Of a stretch of DNA of 64,000 nucleotides, positions 41,822 to 49,635 are shown piece after piece. The DNA is from Fimisoma sp964619315. GTDB lineage: Bacteria; Bacillota; Clostridia; Peptostreptococcales; Anaerovoracaceae. Made by a program: the position numbers and the translations under genes. Below the pieces are notes generated by a model. That model worked only from the letters and a program-made list of their open reading frames with translations. It had not been told where the DNA came from and did not search any database. Location of the stretch: the NCBI GenBank assembly GCA_964619315.1, contig CAZUEH010000004.1, forward strand, positions 1 through 64,000, read 5' to 3'. Positions within the stretch are counted from its first letter, which is position 1. Each line of letters starts with the position of its first letter.

Positions 41822-41847
41822 GCCCCGATAAACGTCGGGGCTTTTTT
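41822..41847 (+). terminator. Intrinsic terminator
   Basis: GCCCCGA / TCGGGGC perfect stem with a T6 run. Confidence 0.9.
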
Positions 41848-41940
41848 AGTTGCGGGCATCTCGTACTTGGTTGAAATTACTCATTTTAAGTGGAAAGACT
41901 GGCAAATTAATTAAATTTTCAGAAAATTCAGTAAAAACGC

Positions 41941-41969
41941 TTGACATTGGTTTTTCACTATTATATTAT
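41941..41969 (+). promoter_or_regulatory. Sigma-A promoter of the aromatic leader and ABC operon
   Basis: TTGACA at 41941-41946, 17-nt spacer, TATTAT at 41964-41969, about 25 nt before the leader peptide start region. Confidence 0.85.
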
Positions 41970-42000
41970 TTAGCTACAATATTTGAAAGGGAGAACTAAA

Positions 42001-42111
42001 ATGACGCTTAGAGTATCACTTGCGGCAACTGAATATTTTGCATACTTTAGAAGCATGGTACATTTTTACCTTGCTTACTTTACAATCGCAAAATTAAACA
42101 CTGCTGCATAA
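42001..42111 (+). CDS. Tyr/Phe-rich leader peptide
   Basis: A 36-codon frame with a GGGAG site. Residues 11-27 read EYFAYFRSMVHFYLAYF; four Tyr and four Phe and no Trp occur over 16 residues. It is followed by an intrinsic terminator (42161-42197) and then an ABC transporter operon of the TrpXYZ class. This fits ribosome-mediated attenuation sensing charged Tyr- and/or Phe-tRNA. GCAAAT just after the stop codon (42114-42119) could pair with ATTTGC of the terminator 5' arm (42165-42170). The frame is seen directly; the mechanism is inference. Confidence 0.78.
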   Translation: MTLRVSLAATEYFAYFRSMVHFYLAYFTIAKLNTAA

Positions 42112-42160
42112 AAGCAAATTTTAGCACTCAACGTTTTCCTAATCCATAAATGTGAAACTA

Positions 42161-42197
42161 GCTCATTTGCAAACTATGCAAGTGAGTTCTTTGTTTT
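42161..42197 (+). terminator. Attenuator before the aromatic ABC operon
   Basis: GCTCATTTGC / GCAAGTGAGT stem (two G-U wobbles in RNA), a 7-nt loop, then TCTTTGTTTT. It lies 50 nt after the leader stop and 65 nt before the substrate-binding protein gene. Confidence 0.75.
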
Positions 42198-42262
42198 AGG
42201 GGACATAATCACACAAACACTTTTAAAAAATCAAACACGCGACTAAAAAGGAGACGACAAAA

Positions 42263-43243
42263 ATGAAAAAGATTATTGCAACATTAATGGTCCTTATAAT
42301 GACCTTAAGCCTATGCGCATGCGGCGGCAGCAAGGACGACAAAGAGATATTAAAAATCGGAGTCATCCAACTTATTAAGCACGATGCTTTGGACAGAACT
42401 TATGAAGGTTTCGTAGATGGCCTTGCTGAACTGGGTTACGTTGACGGCGAAAATATCGAAATAGAATACCAAGTAGCCGCTGGAGACCAGTCAAACTGTC
42501 TTTCAATAGCTGAATCAATGGTTAACGACGACAAAGATTTAATCTTTGCTATCGCTACCACAGCAGCTCAAGCAGCAGCAAGCAAAACTTCAGACATTCC
42601 TATTTTAATATCAGCAGTAACTGATCCGGCAGGTTCCGGCCTTGTAGCTTCTAACGAAGAACCAGGTCGTAATGTTTCCGGCACATCTGACTTGACTCCA
42701 GTAGGAAGCCAAATGGAAATGTTAACTCAGATTTTCCCTGATGCAAAAAAGGTTGCTGTCCTTTATTGCACAACTGAATCTAATTCAGAAATCCAGTTAG
42801 GACTTGCAAAGGAAGCAGCTGCAAAGCTTAACCTTGAAGTAGTTGAAGCATCTGTTTCTTCTTCAAATGAAATTCAGCAGATAGTAGCATCTCTTTCAAG
42901 AAAAGTTGATGTAATCTATGCTCCTACAGATAATACAATTTCAGCAGGTATGGACACCGTATCTATGGTAGCTACTCAAGAAGGCATTCCTGTTATTTGT
43001 GGAGAAGCCGGAATGGTAAAGGCTGGCGGAACAGCAACTCTTGGTCTTGACTACTATGACTTAGGAATTGCCACTGCAAAGCAAGCAATTAGAATCTTGG
43101 TTGATGGTGAAGACATCACTAAAATGCCAATCGAATATGCACAGGACGAAACATTAAAATATGCAGTAAATACTGCAATTGTAGATCAATTGTCTATAGC
43201 TATTCCAAAGGAAATAATGGATAACTGCACTGTATATAAATAA
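42263..43243 (+). CDS. ABC transporter substrate-binding lipoprotein (TrpX-like)
   Basis: Receptor of an importer of the TrpXYZ/COG2984 class. The signal peptide ends in the lipobox LCAC (lipidated Cys at about residue 20). The body shows IGVIQLIKHDALDRTYEGF, ISAVTDPAGSGLV and SGTSDLTPV, typical of the family. The length is 326 residues. The family is usually called tryptophan/tyrosine transport; the leader peptide upstream suggests Tyr or Phe as the relevant substrate. AAAGGAG site. Confidence 0.9.
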   Translation: MKKIIATLMVLIMTLSLCACGGSKDDKEILKIGVIQLIKHDALDRTYEGFVDGLAELGYVDGENIEIEYQVAAGDQSNCLSIAESMVNDDKDLIFAIATTAAQAAASKTSDIPILISAVTDPAGSGLVASNEEPGRNVSGTSDLTPVGSQMEMLTQIFPDAKKVAVLYCTTESNSEIQLGLAKEAAAKLNLEVVEASVSSSNEIQQIVASLSRKVDVIYAPTDNTISAGMDTVSMVATQEGIPVICGEAGMVKAGGTATLGLDYYDLGIATAKQAIRILVDGEDITKMPIEYAQDETLKYAVNTAIVDQLSIAIPKEIMDNCTVYK

Positions 43244-43249
43244 ACTTTA

Positions 43250-43274
43250 AGGCGGGGGAATATCCCCCGCCAAT
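43250..43274 (+). other. GC-rich intercistronic hairpin
   Basis: GGCGGGGG / CCCCCGCC perfect stem directly after the substrate-binding protein gene, with no T run. It probably protects the upstream message from 3' decay so that the receptor is made in excess of the permease. Confidence 0.6.
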
Positions 43275-43304
43275 TGATATAACAAGTAAAACAAGGAGCT
43301 AAGT

Positions 43305-44273
43305 ATGGAACTTTTGTCAAGTATATTGAGAAATCTCCCTGATGCCCTTTCTCTCGGACTTGTCTGGGGAATTATGGCTATCGGGGTGTATATAACTTTT
43401 AAAGTATTGGACATCGCTGATATGACAGTTGATGGTACCTTTGCTTTAGGAGGCTGCATCGTGGCCTCCACTATATCAGCTGGTTGGAATCCTTGGATGT
43501 CCAGCTTGCTAGCAGTTGTTTGCGGCATGGGTGCAGGATTTATGACAGGTACGTTACACACCAAATTCAAGATACCTGCAATCCTTGCAGGTATCTTGAC
43601 CATGCTATCCCTCTACTCGATTAACCTTATAATATTAGGCGGCAAGTCAAACATCGGTATGTCTCAGTTTGGCGAGCAGCGAGTAGATACAATCGTAGAT
43701 ACTATTACTGCGCTTTTCGGGGCGACTTCAAAAACTACTACTATAATTATGGGCCTCATTTTGGCCGTACTAATTATTGGCGGATTGTACTGGTTCTTTG
43801 GAACCGAAAAGGGTTGCCTCATAAGAGCTACTGGTATTAACGAGGCCATGGTTAAAGCCCAAGGAGGCAACACTGACAACATGAAAATCATGGGAATAAT
43901 CATCGCCAATGGATTCGTTGCCCTTTCTGGCGCTCTTGTCGCTCAAATCCAGAGATATGGAGACGTGGGCATGGGTACTGGAACCATCGTTATCGGATTA
44001 GCTTCCATAATAATTGGTGAGGTAATTTTCGGCACTAAGTGTTCCTTCAAAATGAGAATGGTTTCCGTTTTCTTTGGTAGCATTGCATATCGTGTAATCA
44101 TAGCAACTGTTTTGCTTTTGGGTTTCAATCCAAACAATTTGAAGTTGCTAACAGCACTTTTAGTTATCGCTGCCCTATCTGTTCCTACACTGAGAGAGTA
44201 TTTGACAGAAAGAAAGCGTGTCAAGGAAAATATCAGCACTTATGAGGGGGTGGATACTAATGTTGACGCTTAA
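43305..44273 (+). CDS. ABC transporter permease (TrpY-like)
   Basis: A 322-residue permease of the COG4120 class, in the same fold group as branched-chain amino-acid permeases. Roughly eight to nine hydrophobic segments are present. Characteristic stretches are VLDIADMTVDGTFALGGC and IIANGFVALSGALVAQIQRYGD. An AAGGAG site precedes it. Its end overlaps the ATPase gene by 14 bp. Confidence 0.9.
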   Translation: MELLSSILRNLPDALSLGLVWGIMAIGVYITFKVLDIADMTVDGTFALGGCIVASTISAGWNPWMSSLLAVVCGMGAGFMTGTLHTKFKIPAILAGILTMLSLYSINLIILGGKSNIGMSQFGEQRVDTIVDTITALFGATSKTTTIIMGLILAVLIIGGLYWFFGTEKGCLIRATGINEAMVKAQGGNTDNMKIMGIIIANGFVALSGALVAQIQRYGDVGMGTGTIVIGLASIIIGEVIFGTKCSFKMRMVSVFFGSIAYRVIIATVLLLGFNPNNLKLLTALLVIAALSVPTLREYLTERKRVKENISTYEGVDTNVDA

Positions 44274-45054
44274 AGACGTATGTAAAACATTTAATAGAGG
44301 CTCAGCCAACGAAAAGGTTGCCTTGCAGTGTATTGACCTCAATGTTAATGAGGGTGATTTTATAACTGTAATCGGTGGCAATGGGGCTGGCAAATCCACT
44401 ATGCTCAACATGATTTCGGGTGCATTTCCCGTTGACAGTGGTCTAATTAAGATGGGTAGCGAAAACGTTACCAATCAACCAGAACACGTTCGCGCAAATA
44501 GAATTGGTCGAGTTTTTCAAGACCCAATGATGGGTACCGCGGGAGATATGTGGATAGAAGAAAATCTTGCGATAGCATACAGAAGAGGCAAAAAAAGAGG
44601 CTTCAAGTGGGGTGTAACAAAAGATGAGAGAGTCCTTTATAAAGAACTTCTTGCGCCTTTTGATTTAGGCCTTGAGGACCGCTTACAAACAAAAGTATCC
44701 CTCTTATCAGGAGGACAGCGCCAAGCGTTGACTCTACTTATGGCTACAATTCAGCGTCCTGACATTTTACTTTTAGATGAACATACGGCGGCGCTTGATC
44801 CTAAAACTGCTTCCAAAGTTCTTTCAATGGCAGATACGTTGATTAAAGAACATAACCTTACAGCAATAATGGTAACACATAATATGAAAGACGCAATCAA
44901 ATATGGTAACCGTATCATAATGATGATGAACGGCAAAATAATATACGATGTGTCCGGAGAAGAGAAAGCAAAGCTACAAGTTGCTGACCTTCTTAAAAAG
45001 TTTGAAGTCTCCGCAGGAGAAGAATTTACTAGCGACAGAATGCTTCTTGTTTAA
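44260..45054 (+). CDS. ABC transporter ATPase (TrpZ-like)
   Basis: A 264-residue ATPase. Walker A is GGNGAGKST, the signature LLSGGQRQALTL, Walker B ILLLDEHTAALDP, then the switch His in MVTHNMKD. I start it at the ATG at 44260 (MLTLKDVCKTFNRG), preceded by GAGGGGG, instead of 14 codons further upstream. The start overlaps the permease stop, so translation is coupled. A terminator follows. Confidence 0.92.
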   Translation: MLTLKDVCKTFNRGSANEKVALQCIDLNVNEGDFITVIGGNGAGKSTMLNMISGAFPVDSGLIKMGSENVTNQPEHVRANRIGRVFQDPMMGTAGDMWIEENLAIAYRRGKKRGFKWGVTKDERVLYKELLAPFDLGLEDRLQTKVSLLSGGQRQALTLLMATIQRPDILLLDEHTAALDPKTASKVLSMADTLIKEHNLTAIMVTHNMKDAIKYGNRIIMMMNGKIIYDVSGEEKAKLQVADLLKKFEVSAGEEFTSDRMLLV

Positions 45055-45060
45055 CAAAAA

Positions 45061-45088
45061 AAGGCTCCGTTTTATAAAACGGAGCCTT
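45061..45088. terminator. Bidirectional terminator
   Basis: AAGGCTCCGTTTTA / TAAAACGGAGCCTT perfect stem flanked by A and T runs, between the ABC operon (+) and the EAL gene (-). Confidence 0.88.
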
Positions 45089-45100
45089 TTGGGTTTTAAA

Positions 45101-45929
45101 TTATAATCCGAGGTTTTCTTTTAAGAACTTGTTGGCCTCATCTTGTGGTAAAACTCGAGAGTAATAGAACCCTTGAATCAAGTCACAGTCAGTTGATAGA
45201 ACCATTTCATTTTGCTCTTCAGTTTCGACACCTTCACAAAGAACTTCAATGCCAAGTCCATGGGCCAATACGATAATGCCGTCTAACAACTTCTTGCCTC
45301 GTTCGTCCAATGCGTTTAAAATGATTTTACGTTCGACTTTAACGCAATCTATTGGATAATCGTATAAGTCAATCAATGAAGAGTCTCCTCCACCAATATC
45401 ATCTAAAACGATTGGGAATCCAAGGTCTTTACATCCGTTGATTTTTTTAAGTGATGTTTTTCTATCGTCAGATAAAGCGTTTTCTGTTATCTCGATTACC
45501 ATATTGTTGTGGTTGAAAGAATACTTCTCAGTAATTCTTGTGATATCTTCTAAGAACTTCTTGTCAGAAATCGTAAATCTTGTAAAGTTACAAGACAAGG
45601 TTACATCTGAGATTCCTTCTTTTTCCCACTTTTCTAGCTGCTCACAAACTTGACCAAACATGAAATAGTCATGGTCGTGTATCATTCCAGTACGGCTCAA
45701 AACATCAAGGTATTTGGCTGGAGTAAGCAATCCTTCTTGTGGATCCTGCCAACGGGATACCGCCTCAGCTCCATGGATTTTACCTTCTTTATTAACTACA
45801 TACTGCAAATAAATTTGGAACTCTTTCTTTTCGAGTGCCTCTGTAACACGCTGATGTAGTCTTTCGTTTTGTTTAGTCTCTTTGATTATAGATGTTGTGG
45901 AGAAATGGAAATCCTCTTTGTGGATAGGT
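45101..45929 (-). pseudogene. Truncated EAL-domain c-di-GMP phosphodiesterase gene
   Basis: The frame is open from 45929 to the stop at 45101 and encodes a near-complete EAL domain: GAEAVSRW (EAL variant), EITEN, DDIGGGDSSL, CEGVETEEQ, LIQGFYYS. The preceding residues (KEDFHFSTTSIIKETKQNE) look like a GGDEF-EAL linker, but a stop at 45930-45932 coincides with the edge of the IS remnant, so the N-terminal part is gone. An internal ATG at 45808 could still give a 235-residue protein but has no good ribosome site. It was probably a GGDEF-EAL protein; now most likely inactive. Confidence 0.75.
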
Positions 45930-46254
45930 TACAATAAACTAGACAATAAAAATAAGGTCATGTAAACTAAAAATAGAAAAATAGATGAAGTCCTAGATAC
46001 ATTTAAAATAAAGCGTTCACTGAGCATGAAAGGCTGTCCTTATGATAATGCTGTAGCTGAAGCTACATTCAAGATATTTAAAACTGAATTCGCAAATATC
46101 TCTTATTTTGAAAGCTTGGAACAGTTAGAAATCATGTTAGCTGACTATGTAAATTGGTTTAATAATATTATGATTCATTCAACATTAGGATATTTGAGTC
46201 CCAAAGAATATAAATTACATAACCTTAAAAAAACTGTCTAGATTAGTGTTGACA
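45928..46254 (+). mobile_element. Miniature remnant of an IS3-family element
   Basis: Imperfect terminal inverted repeats lie at both ends: CAATAAACTAGACA (45933-45946) and TGTCTAGATTAGTG (46235-46248, inverted), matching 12 of 14. The interior of about 330 bp keeps only the C-terminal portion of an IS150-type transposase. An intact IS3 element would be about 1.2-1.5 kb, so most of the middle is deleted. It abuts the truncated EAL gene. Confidence 0.75.
46026..46241 (+). pseudogene. IS3-family transposase OrfB, C-terminal fragment
   Basis: A 71-residue fragment with the end of the DDE integrase domain: KGCPYDNAVAEATFKIFKTE contains the catalytic Glu context, and NWFNNIMIHSTLGYLSPKEY is the typical C-terminus. 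The frame is open a little further upstream but soon meets a stop. The two catalytic Asp residues are missing, so it cannot transpose on its own. Confidence 0.85.
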
Positions 46255-46264
46255 ATCCACCTTG

Positions 46265-46345
46265 CTAAATGTTCTGGTAATCTACCATGAAAATGTGTGA
46301 AATTCTTTCGTTCTTTGCTAGTTGTTTACGGGAAATGTCATACAT
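46265..46345 (-). pseudogene. Possible 5' remnant of the disrupted gene
   Basis: A 26-codon frame starting MYDISRKQLAKNERIS and ending VDYQNI lies just beyond the IS remnant in the same orientation as the EAL fragment. It could be part of the original gene's N-terminal region, but it is too short to assign. The rest of 46255-46434 shows nothing else I can support. Confidence 0.25.
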
Positions 46346-46434
46346 ATCTAATTGTACCACAAAAACCCCTCTCCTACAAGTAAAATGCACCTTCGCAAGA
46401 CTTTCAAGACCGGAACCCTTTCACCCTTTCAAAA

Positions 46435-46470
46435 AGCAAAAGACGGACCAGCTTTTTGCTAGTCCGTCTC
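46435..46470 (-). terminator. Intrinsic terminator after the M23 peptidase gene
   Basis: AGACGGACTAGC / GCTGGTCCGTCT stem with an A5 loop and a T-rich run on the minus strand. Confidence 0.85.
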
Positions 46471-46475
46471 TATTA

Positions 46476-48167
46476 TCAGGTATATCTTGATGGGTCTACA
46501 TAGTTACCATTGATTATTATTTCAAAATGGCAATGTGATCCATAACTGTTTCCAGTATTTCCTACTGCCGCAATGGTCTGTCCTTGGAAGACCTTTTCGC
46601 CAACGCCTACATATAGCTTGCTACAATGTCCATAAAGAGTCTTCGCTCCACCTCCATGGTCAATGATTACGGTAAGTCCGTATCCATAATGCCATCCCGC
46701 TTTGGATACTGTTCCGCCATCTGCTGCCTTGATAGGAGTTCCTGTTGGCGCTCCATAATCGTCGCCAGTGTGTCTTCTTCCCCATCTCCAACCATATCTA
46801 GATGAGATTCCAACATTTACAGGTCTAATATATTGTCCAGTTCCTTTTTTAGGAGGAACAACTTTCGTTCCCTTTAAGATGACTTTGTTTACTGGTGCAG
46901 TTAACACTTCTCTGCTCAAGTCTTCTCTAGCAACGATTTGCCCATTATGTTTGGTTAGTCTTGCTGTAATACTTGCCTTACCATTCTGTCCTTCTCTGTT
47001 TGTAACTGACTCTCCCTGATAGTAATAGCTTGAGTCTTTGTACTCAGTTTCAAACGGAATGCTTTCTGCGAATGTCGACACACCGATTGTTTCGAGTGTC
47101 AATAGCGGGATTTCTTTTTGTACTTTTATGGCATCCCCTGCATGAATTGTAGAGTTTGCACTTAGTCCCGGATTTAGAGCCGTAAGTTCGCTAAGGCTCA
47201 ATCCAACCTTTTCACATATCGCATAAATCGTATCTCCAGAGGCTACTATATATTCCGAGGATTGTTGCCCTCCATTCCCAAGTAGCTCTATGGCAGCTTC
47301 CTTGCTAATAATATTATTAAGTTTTGTGCTATAAGGTTCTATCTTAATGTCTTCTACAAAACCTACATATTCGTACTCTGTAGAATCGGTATCTGTCAAG
47401 AACATTGCTTCTATATCTTTTAGTACCTGTTCTGCGGTTTGCTGGTTTTCTACAACCAATTTAACTTCACCATTTATTAATATCGCGCTTCCCTGTGCAT
47501 TGATTTCACTCATGTAGGTCAGTCTTCTAAGAACCGTGTCTTCGGTATCAATCTCTTTTCCATAAGAAACTACAGGTCTAAACTTGATATCCGTTTCTGG
47601 GTCGATCACTATGTTTGATCCATACTCTTGTGAAAGTTCTTCACTTGCTAACTCGAGAATTTCTAATACGTCCTTTTGCTCTTTAACTATTCCTAATGGT
47701 CTTCCATTGTAGGAATACTCGTATCCAGTTGTAGCAGCAAAGGCTCCTACCATAAGAAGACAAGCCGCTCCAAGGACTAAGGAGTTTTTAATTAAATAAC
47801 CCTTGTATTCAGCAGTTTTTAGTCCAAGCTGATGCTGTTTTCTTCCGATAACAACTAGAGTTTTTAAAACAAACCATTCTCCTATGGCAATGGCTCTATC
47901 GCAAAAGTTTATCACTGCTGCGCCTACGGTTAATATTCCGTCGACACCAGCTTCTAATACTTCTTCTGTCTCAACAATCGTTTCGTCTGCAAAGTCAATC
48001 GAATCTCCTGCTTTTTCCCATATTTTAGAGAACGTTTCTTTTCTCTTGTTTTTTCTCAAAGCTTTCTTCTCATTTCGATCAAGGGACCCTCTAGATTCTT
48101 TTGTTGTATCCTCCGAGGGGTCCTCTTTTTTCTTTTTTATTTTTTTGATGAAGTGAAGTTTTGCCAT
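46476..48167 (-). CDS. Membrane-anchored LysM-G5-M23 peptidoglycan endopeptidase
   Basis: A cell-wall hydrolase of 563 residues. A basic, charged cytoplasmic N-terminus leads to one membrane helix (NSLVLGAACLLMVGAFAATTG, about 130-150). Outside are a LysM domain (YIVASGDTIYAICEKVG onward), a G5 domain (ending KVILKGTKVVPP) and a C-terminal M23 domain. The M23 zinc ligands appear as HTGDDYG and SHCHFE, where Cys replaces the usual Leu between the two His residues. Its start overlaps the end of the DnaD-like gene by 31 bp, with a GGGAGAAG site, so it is the last gene of the dnaB-DUF1858-dnaD-like run. Confidence 0.88.
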   Translation of the reverse strand: MAKLHFIKKIKKKKEDPSEDTTKESRGSLDRNEKKALRKNKRKETFSKIWEKAGDSIDFADETIVETEEVLEAGVDGILTVGAAVINFCDRAIAIGEWFVLKTLVVIGRKQHQLGLKTAEYKGYLIKNSLVLGAACLLMVGAFAATTGYEYSYNGRPLGIVKEQKDVLEILELASEELSQEYGSNIVIDPETDIKFRPVVSYGKEIDTEDTVLRRLTYMSEINAQGSAILINGEVKLVVENQQTAEQVLKDIEAMFLTDTDSTEYEYVGFVEDIKIEPYSTKLNNIISKEAAIELLGNGGQQSSEYIVASGDTIYAICEKVGLSLSELTALNPGLSANSTIHAGDAIKVQKEIPLLTLETIGVSTFAESIPFETEYKDSSYYYQGESVTNREGQNGKASITARLTKHNGQIVAREDLSREVLTAPVNKVILKGTKVVPPKKGTGQYIRPVNVGISSRYGWRWGRRHTGDDYGAPTGTPIKAADGGTVSKAGWHYGYGLTVIIDHGGGAKTLYGHCSKLYVGVGEKVFQGQTIAAVGNTGNSYGSHCHFEIIINGNYVDPSRYT

Positions 48168-49423
48168 AATTCTGCTTCTCCCATTCTCTCTTTAATGCAG
48201 GAACAACGATTTCCATCTTCCGTCATTCCTGTATCGTTGCATTTGCTGCAAAGATATTTAGTCTCAGTGTAATCTTCTCTATAATTATTTTCTGTCAGGA
48301 GTACTGCTCTTTCTTGTTCCAAAAGCCCCATTAGCCTTTTTAATTCTTTCATTTCACCAGAGTTTCCACTCAAAACAATTTTTGGAAGTTTTCTGCCAAG
48401 TTCTACAAGTTCATTGTCTACCTCTTGAACTCGTGGAATTCTCTTGTACACTTCTGCCATTCTTGCTTCAGCTTCTTCTTCCGCTCTACTCCTCAAGGAT
48501 TCATAATATTTATTTAAGACAGCTTGTGTAACAGCTCTGTTGCCATTGACGTTACGGCCATCGATTTTTGCTTCTTCATACCAGTTGTTTAAAACTTTAT
48601 TTACATATCTAAGGTTCGGGTTTGAAATAAATGACGCTTTTGTGCATGCGTCAAGTACGCTTTCCATATTGAATTCCATTTCGTCAAACCACTTGTCCAT
48701 CATTTCTCGTTCTGCCTCAGTGGCACCTCTATTGAGGCCCAAGGTTTGAAGGACTTTTTTGTGAAGCCCATATCTTTGATCTAATAACCCTAGGTGGGTT
48801 CTCACATCTTCTTGTGTTTCAAAACCTTCTTTTGCCCACTGGCTCACAACTTTGGCTATATAATTAATCCCTGTCTTTCCTTTTTCCACGCAGTATTCCA
48901 CTGCAAATAAGATTATTTCTGCGCTGGCATCTATATCTTCTACCCAAGAAAATATTTCTCTAGTCTCCTTTGGGGACAATGGTTTGCCCATAAGCTGCTC
49001 TACACTCAAAAGAAGGGTTTTGAGATCATTGTTAACCAATGGATTATCCTCTTGTATTTCTTCTTCCTCTTGGTAAGGCTCCTCGTGAACTACTTGATTT
49101 TCTCCTCCATACATAAGAGGTCTAAGTTGTTTAAACCGAACATCAAATTCCTTGTCTGAGGCTCTTTGCGCGTTAGCTTTTTCTACCACGCCCATTTGGG
49201 TCCAATATTCCCAAGCTTCATATATCCGCTCTTTGGACATGCCAAGCTGCCTGCTCATTTGCTCAAAGGTCATATCATCTCCGTTTTGGCTATATAAAAG
49301 GCCATAGAGATAGACTTTGACAAAGTCGCCAGGCGCTGACGGTATATATTCATTTATAAATATGTTTTCCACTTCTGTTGTAAGAAGATAGAAATCTCTT
49401 ATTTTTTCTCTTGTAAAACTCAT
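48137..49423 (-). CDS. DnaD-domain replication protein with C-terminal zinc-like motif
   Basis: A 428-residue protein with a winged-helix N-terminus (TFEQMSRQLGMSKERIYEAWEYWTQMGVV) and two DnaD-like domains (GKPLSPKETREIFSW and MDKWFDEMEFNMESVLDACTK regions). DnaD proteins help load the replicative helicase. The C-terminus has LCSKCNDTGMTEDGNRCSCI, the cysteine pattern usually at the N-terminus of DnaC/DnaI-type loaders. No DnaI-like ATPase gene follows. Downstream of dnaB and the DUF1858 gene on the same strand. Confidence 0.85.
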   Translation of the reverse strand: MSFTREKIRDFYLLTTEVENIFINEYIPSAPGDFVKVYLYGLLYSQNGDDMTFEQMSRQLGMSKERIYEAWEYWTQMGVVEKANAQRASDKEFDVRFKQLRPLMYGGENQVVHEEPYQEEEEIQEDNPLVNNDLKTLLLSVEQLMGKPLSPKETREIFSWVEDIDASAEIILFAVEYCVEKGKTGINYIAKVVSQWAKEGFETQEDVRTHLGLLDQRYGLHKKVLQTLGLNRGATEAEREMMDKWFDEMEFNMESVLDACTKASFISNPNLRYVNKVLNNWYEEAKIDGRNVNGNRAVTQAVLNKYYESLRSRAEEEAEARMAEVYKRIPRVQEVDNELVELGRKLPKIVLSGNSGEMKELKRLMGLLEQERAVLLTENNYREDYTETKYLCSKCNDTGMTEDGNRCSCIKERMGEAELWQNFTSSKK

Positions 49424-49425
49424 GT

Positions 49426-49614
49426 TTATTCGGCTCCGTTTAAATCCTCAAGAAGCTTATCAAGATCAAGTCCATGACCTTCTGCCGCTTGTTCGAGAGT
49501 TTCCATATCTGCTCCTGGGCATCCTGCGCAAGCCAAAAGATATTTTTCAAAGATTTTTTCGTATTTTTCACCCATTAGCAAAACTTCCGATACAGACATT
49601 TCTTTTGTAATCAT
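49426..49614 (-). CDS. DUF1858 domain-containing protein
   Basis: A 62-residue protein, start at the ATG at 49614 after GGGAGG (7 codons inside the longest frame). The pattern MITKEMSVSEVLLMGEKYEK and the LACAGCPGA motif match the DUF1858 / hybrid-cluster-associated redox disulfide family. The CxxC pair could bind metal or cycle as a disulfide. It fits tightly between dnaB and the DnaD-like gene. Function unknown. Confidence 0.85.
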   Translation of the reverse strand: MITKEMSVSEVLLMGEKYEKIFEKYLLACAGCPGADMETLEQAAEGHGLDLDKLLEDLNGAE

Positions 49615-49635
49615 GATAGTCCTCCCATCTTTCAA

